Below the pieces are notes generated by a model. The model did not search any database. It had not been told where the DNA came from and worked only from the letters and a program-made list of their open reading frames with translations. Below are positions 62,037 to 64,000 of a DNA stretch of 64,000 nt, piece by piece. Each line of letters opens with the position of its first letter. Position 1 is the first letter of the stretch. The DNA lies in assembly GCF_002234615.1 (NCBI RefSeq), contig NZ_NMQW01000002.1, forward strand, positions 372,001 through 436,000, given 5' to 3'. This stretch comes from Paenibacillus rigui. GTDB lineage: Bacteria; Bacillota; Bacilli; Paenibacillales; NBRC-103111. Made by a program: the position numbers and the translations under genes.

Positions 62037-63467
62037 TTATTCGTTCACCAGCTGCTCATACAGGTCGGCATACTGCTGAGCCGATCTGCGCCAGCTGAAG
62101 TCTTTTTTCTTAATATTATCGTGCAGCTTCGTCCATGCCTCTTCATTATTGTAATAACGCACTGCCCGTTCCACCGTATACAGCATGTCATGGGCATTAT
62201 AATGAGCGAAGCTGAAGCCGGTTCCTTCCCCGGTCACCTCATTGTAAGCCTGTACCGTATCCTTCAAGCCACCCGTTTCCCGAACGATAGGTACGGAGCG
62301 GTAACGCATGGCAATCAGTTGGCCGATCCCGCACGGCTCGAATTGAGAAGGCATTAAGAACAGATCGGAGCCGGCATAAATTTGCCTTGCCAGTCCTTCG
62401 TCGAACGTAATGCATGCGGACATTTTATCCGGATAACGGTCGGCTGCCCACTTGAACAGCTGCTCATAGCGCTGCTCTCCAGTACCAAGAATGACCCACT
62501 GCGCATCCAGCTGCATGAGCTCCTCAATGACTCGATCGATCAGGGCCAAGCCCTTTTGCTCCACCAGCCGCGTTACGAGAGCAATTAACGGAACGTCTTG
62601 CCGAGCGGGCAGGCCGAGTCTCTCCTGAAGCTTCAGCTTGTTCAGCTGCTTTTTCTCAAGAGAATCCAGATAGTTAACTTCCAGATGGGGATCGGTCATC
62701 GGGTCCAATTCGTCGTAATCGATCCCGTTGATGATACCCTGCAGCCTGTGGCTTTGACTTCTCAGCAGCCCGTCCAAATATTCCCCGTAAAAAGGCGTCT
62801 GAATCTCTTCGGCATAAGTAGGACTGACGGTAGTAATGTAATCCGAATAGAGCAGACCTCCCTTCATAAAGCTGGCCCCGCCATACTGCTCCAGCGCGTA
62901 GCCTGTGAAGTGCTCGTCACCCAGAGCAAAGAAATCCTTAAACTGTTCTTTGCCGTACACACCCTGGTATTTCAGATTGTGGACCGTCATAACCGTCTTG
63001 ATATGCGCATACTTCGGCTGGTAGCTGAAATGGGCCCGGTATAGCACCGGAATCATACCTGCCTGCCAATCGTGGCAGTGGATCAAGTCCGGAATAAAAT
63101 CGATATGCTGCATCGAGTCCATGACCGCCCGGCAAAAATATGCGAACCGCTCGGCGTCATCGCCGTATCCATAGCAGCCTTTCCTGCGGAAATAATACTC
63201 ATTATCTACGAAGTAAAACGTAATTCCCTCATGAACTACCTTTAAGATTCCGCAGTACAGCTGTCTCCAGCCCATTTGCAGTGTAAAAGTGGCAACCGTC
63301 TCCATTCGCTGCGTCCAATGTACCGGAATGTCTTCGTACTTCGGCAGGATGACTCTAACATCAAGCCCCTGCTTGACCAGCTCCTTTGGCAGCGAGCCAA
63401 TCACATCGGCCAAGCCTCCCGTTTTGACAAAGGGCACCGCTTCCGATGCCGCAAATAATACTTTCAT
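62037..63467 (-). CDS. glgA: Glycogen synthase GlgA
   Basis: 476 residues, the standard bacterial length. ADP-glucose-binding KTGGLADV is near the N-terminus (FAASEAVPFVKTGGLADVIG), with HCHDWQAG, and the C-terminal donor domain has LVTRLVEQKGL and the catalytic region around MPSQFEPCGIGQLIAMRYRS and RETGGLKDTV. It elongates glycogen from ADP-glucose. ATG 63467 follows GGCAGGAGCC. It lies 79 bp after glgD in the usual Bacillota glg order. Confidence 0.97.
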   Translation of the reverse strand: MKVLFAASEAVPFVKTGGLADVIGSLPKELVKQGLDVRVILPKYEDIPVHWTQRMETVATFTLQMGWRQLYCGILKVVHEGITFYFVDNEYYFRRKGCYGYGDDAERFAYFCRAVMDSMQHIDFIPDLIHCHDWQAGMIPVLYRAHFSYQPKYAHIKTVMTVHNLKYQGVYGKEQFKDFFALGDEHFTGYALEQYGGASFMKGGLLYSDYITTVSPTYAEEIQTPFYGEYLDGLLRSQSHRLQGIINGIDYDELDPMTDPHLEVNYLDSLEKKQLNKLKLQERLGLPARQDVPLIALVTRLVEQKGLALIDRVIEELMQLDAQWVILGTGEQRYEQLFKWAADRYPDKMSACITFDEGLARQIYAGSDLFLMPSQFEPCGIGQLIAMRYRSVPIVRETGGLKDTVQAYNEVTGEGTGFSFAHYNAHDMLYTVERAVRYYNNEEAWTKLHDNIKKKDFSWRRSAQQYADLYEQLVNE

Positions 63468-63546
63468 TGGCTCCTGCCACCCCTTTTAGGTTAGGCGTGT
63501 GAGGCCCCCTTTCCAGAAATCAGCCTCAGGCACGCAAGTCTCTCTA

Positions 63547-64000
63547 CTATATTACCTTCGTTTTGGATGCGATAAACGGGGCTTGCTTATCACCGGTAAG
63601 CACCCGCCCGCGGCTGATGAATACATCCTTATCCAAAATCGCGTTTTCGATAATGACATTTTCTTCAATTTCGCAGTTTTGCAGGATGATGCTGTTCTTC
63701 ACATACGCTCCCTTGCGAATTTTGACACCGCGGAACAAAATGCTGTTCTCGACCTTTCCCTCAATGATGCAGCCGTTGGCAATCAGAGAGTTGCGGGCAT
63801 GAGCATTGTCGGTATACTTGGCCGGAGGTTCGTCCTTTACCTTGGTGAAGATCAGGTTTTTCTGGAAGAACAGCTCGCGCCATACCTTCGGGTTCAATAG
63901 CTGCATGCTGTGCTTGTAATAGCTCTGAATCGTATTCACAATGCCCGTATGCCCTTCATGCAGGTAACCGTATACGCCCAGCTTGCCGATATTTTTCATA
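63547..64000 (-). CDS. glgD: GlgD, glucose-1-phosphate adenylyltransferase regulatory subunit (5' part beyond the window)
   Basis: Only the C-terminal ~150 residues lie in the window. They include the hinge IVNTIQSYYKHSMQLLNPKV and a left-handed beta-helix (ARNSLIANGCIIEGKVENSI, GAYVKNSIILQNCEI, FISRGRVLTGD). The Tyr-Tyr-Lys segment before the helix is GlgD-like rather than GlgC-like. GlgD pairs with GlgC to make ADP-glucose. An ATG at the edge is internal, not the start. Confidence 0.85.
   Translation of the reverse strand, partial: MKNIGKLGVYGYLHEGHTGIVNTIQSYYKHSMQLLNPKVWRELFFQKNLIFTKVKDEPPAKYTDNAHARNSLIANGCIIEGKVENSILFRGVKIRKGAYVKNSIILQNCEIEENVIIENAILDKDVFISRGRVLTGDKQAPFIASKTKVI

Overview
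The window looks like chromosomal DNA from a Paenibacillus-type Gram-positive bacterium. The grounds are strong AGGAGG ribosome binding sites, frequent TTG/GTG starts, a consensus Bacillota cre box, a UgtP-like glycolipid synthase, and GlgA/GlgD glycogen genes. No rRNA, tRNA, CRISPR array, transposase or phage gene was seen.

Layout. (1) About 1-50.6 kb is one very large glycan-utilisation locus. On the minus strand, reading right to left, are: a DapA/KDPG-type aldolase module with an iron alcohol dehydrogenase and an SGNH esterase (41.6-44.5 kb); an operon of GH29 fucosidase, a 902-residue unassigned glycosidase, GH95 and a sialidase-fold protein (33.7-41.3 kb); an operon of an MGH1-like glycosidase, a second sialidase-fold protein, an AraC-type activator and an esterase (28.4-33.6 kb); an operon of ABC ATPase, a giant binding protein, two permeases, two DUF5060/apiosidase-like enzymes and a second GH95 (16.9-28.2 kb, ending at a terminator); and an operon of Gfo/Idh oxidoreductase, sugar isomerase, unknown TIM-barrel protein, GH2, six-hairpin protein, GH2 beta-galactosidase, GH42 and a GH106-like enzyme that runs off the left edge (1-16.6 kb). 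Diverging on the plus strand (44.7-50.6 kb) are a beta-propeller glycosidase, a GH78 rhamnosidase and a GH65-like enzyme. (2) 50.8-64 kb is ordinary chromosome: NlpC/P60 hydrolase, PAP2 phosphatase, diglucosyl-DAG synthase, PIG-L deacetylase, nucleobase permease, formate dehydrogenase-like oxidoreductase with fdhD, glgD-glgA, and several small proteins.

How it fits together. Only the binding protein has a signal peptide; none of the glycosidases does. The natural model is uptake of a branched oligosaccharide by one ABC transporter, followed by cytoplasmic removal of fucose/galactose, rhamnose, apiose-like, galactose, acetyl and acid sugar residues. The enzyme mix resembles that used on rhamnogalacturonan II or a similarly complex pectin side chain; this is inference.

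Main finding. Four minus-strand promoters, and more weakly the divergent plus-strand one, carry a shared element of paired CCTATA half-sites about 20-23 bp apart, placed 24-26 bp before the -10. In front of the fucosidase operon three copies stand exactly 22 bp apart. The AraC-type activator inside the locus is the obvious candidate ligand. The ABC operon also has a perfect cre box downstream of its promoter.
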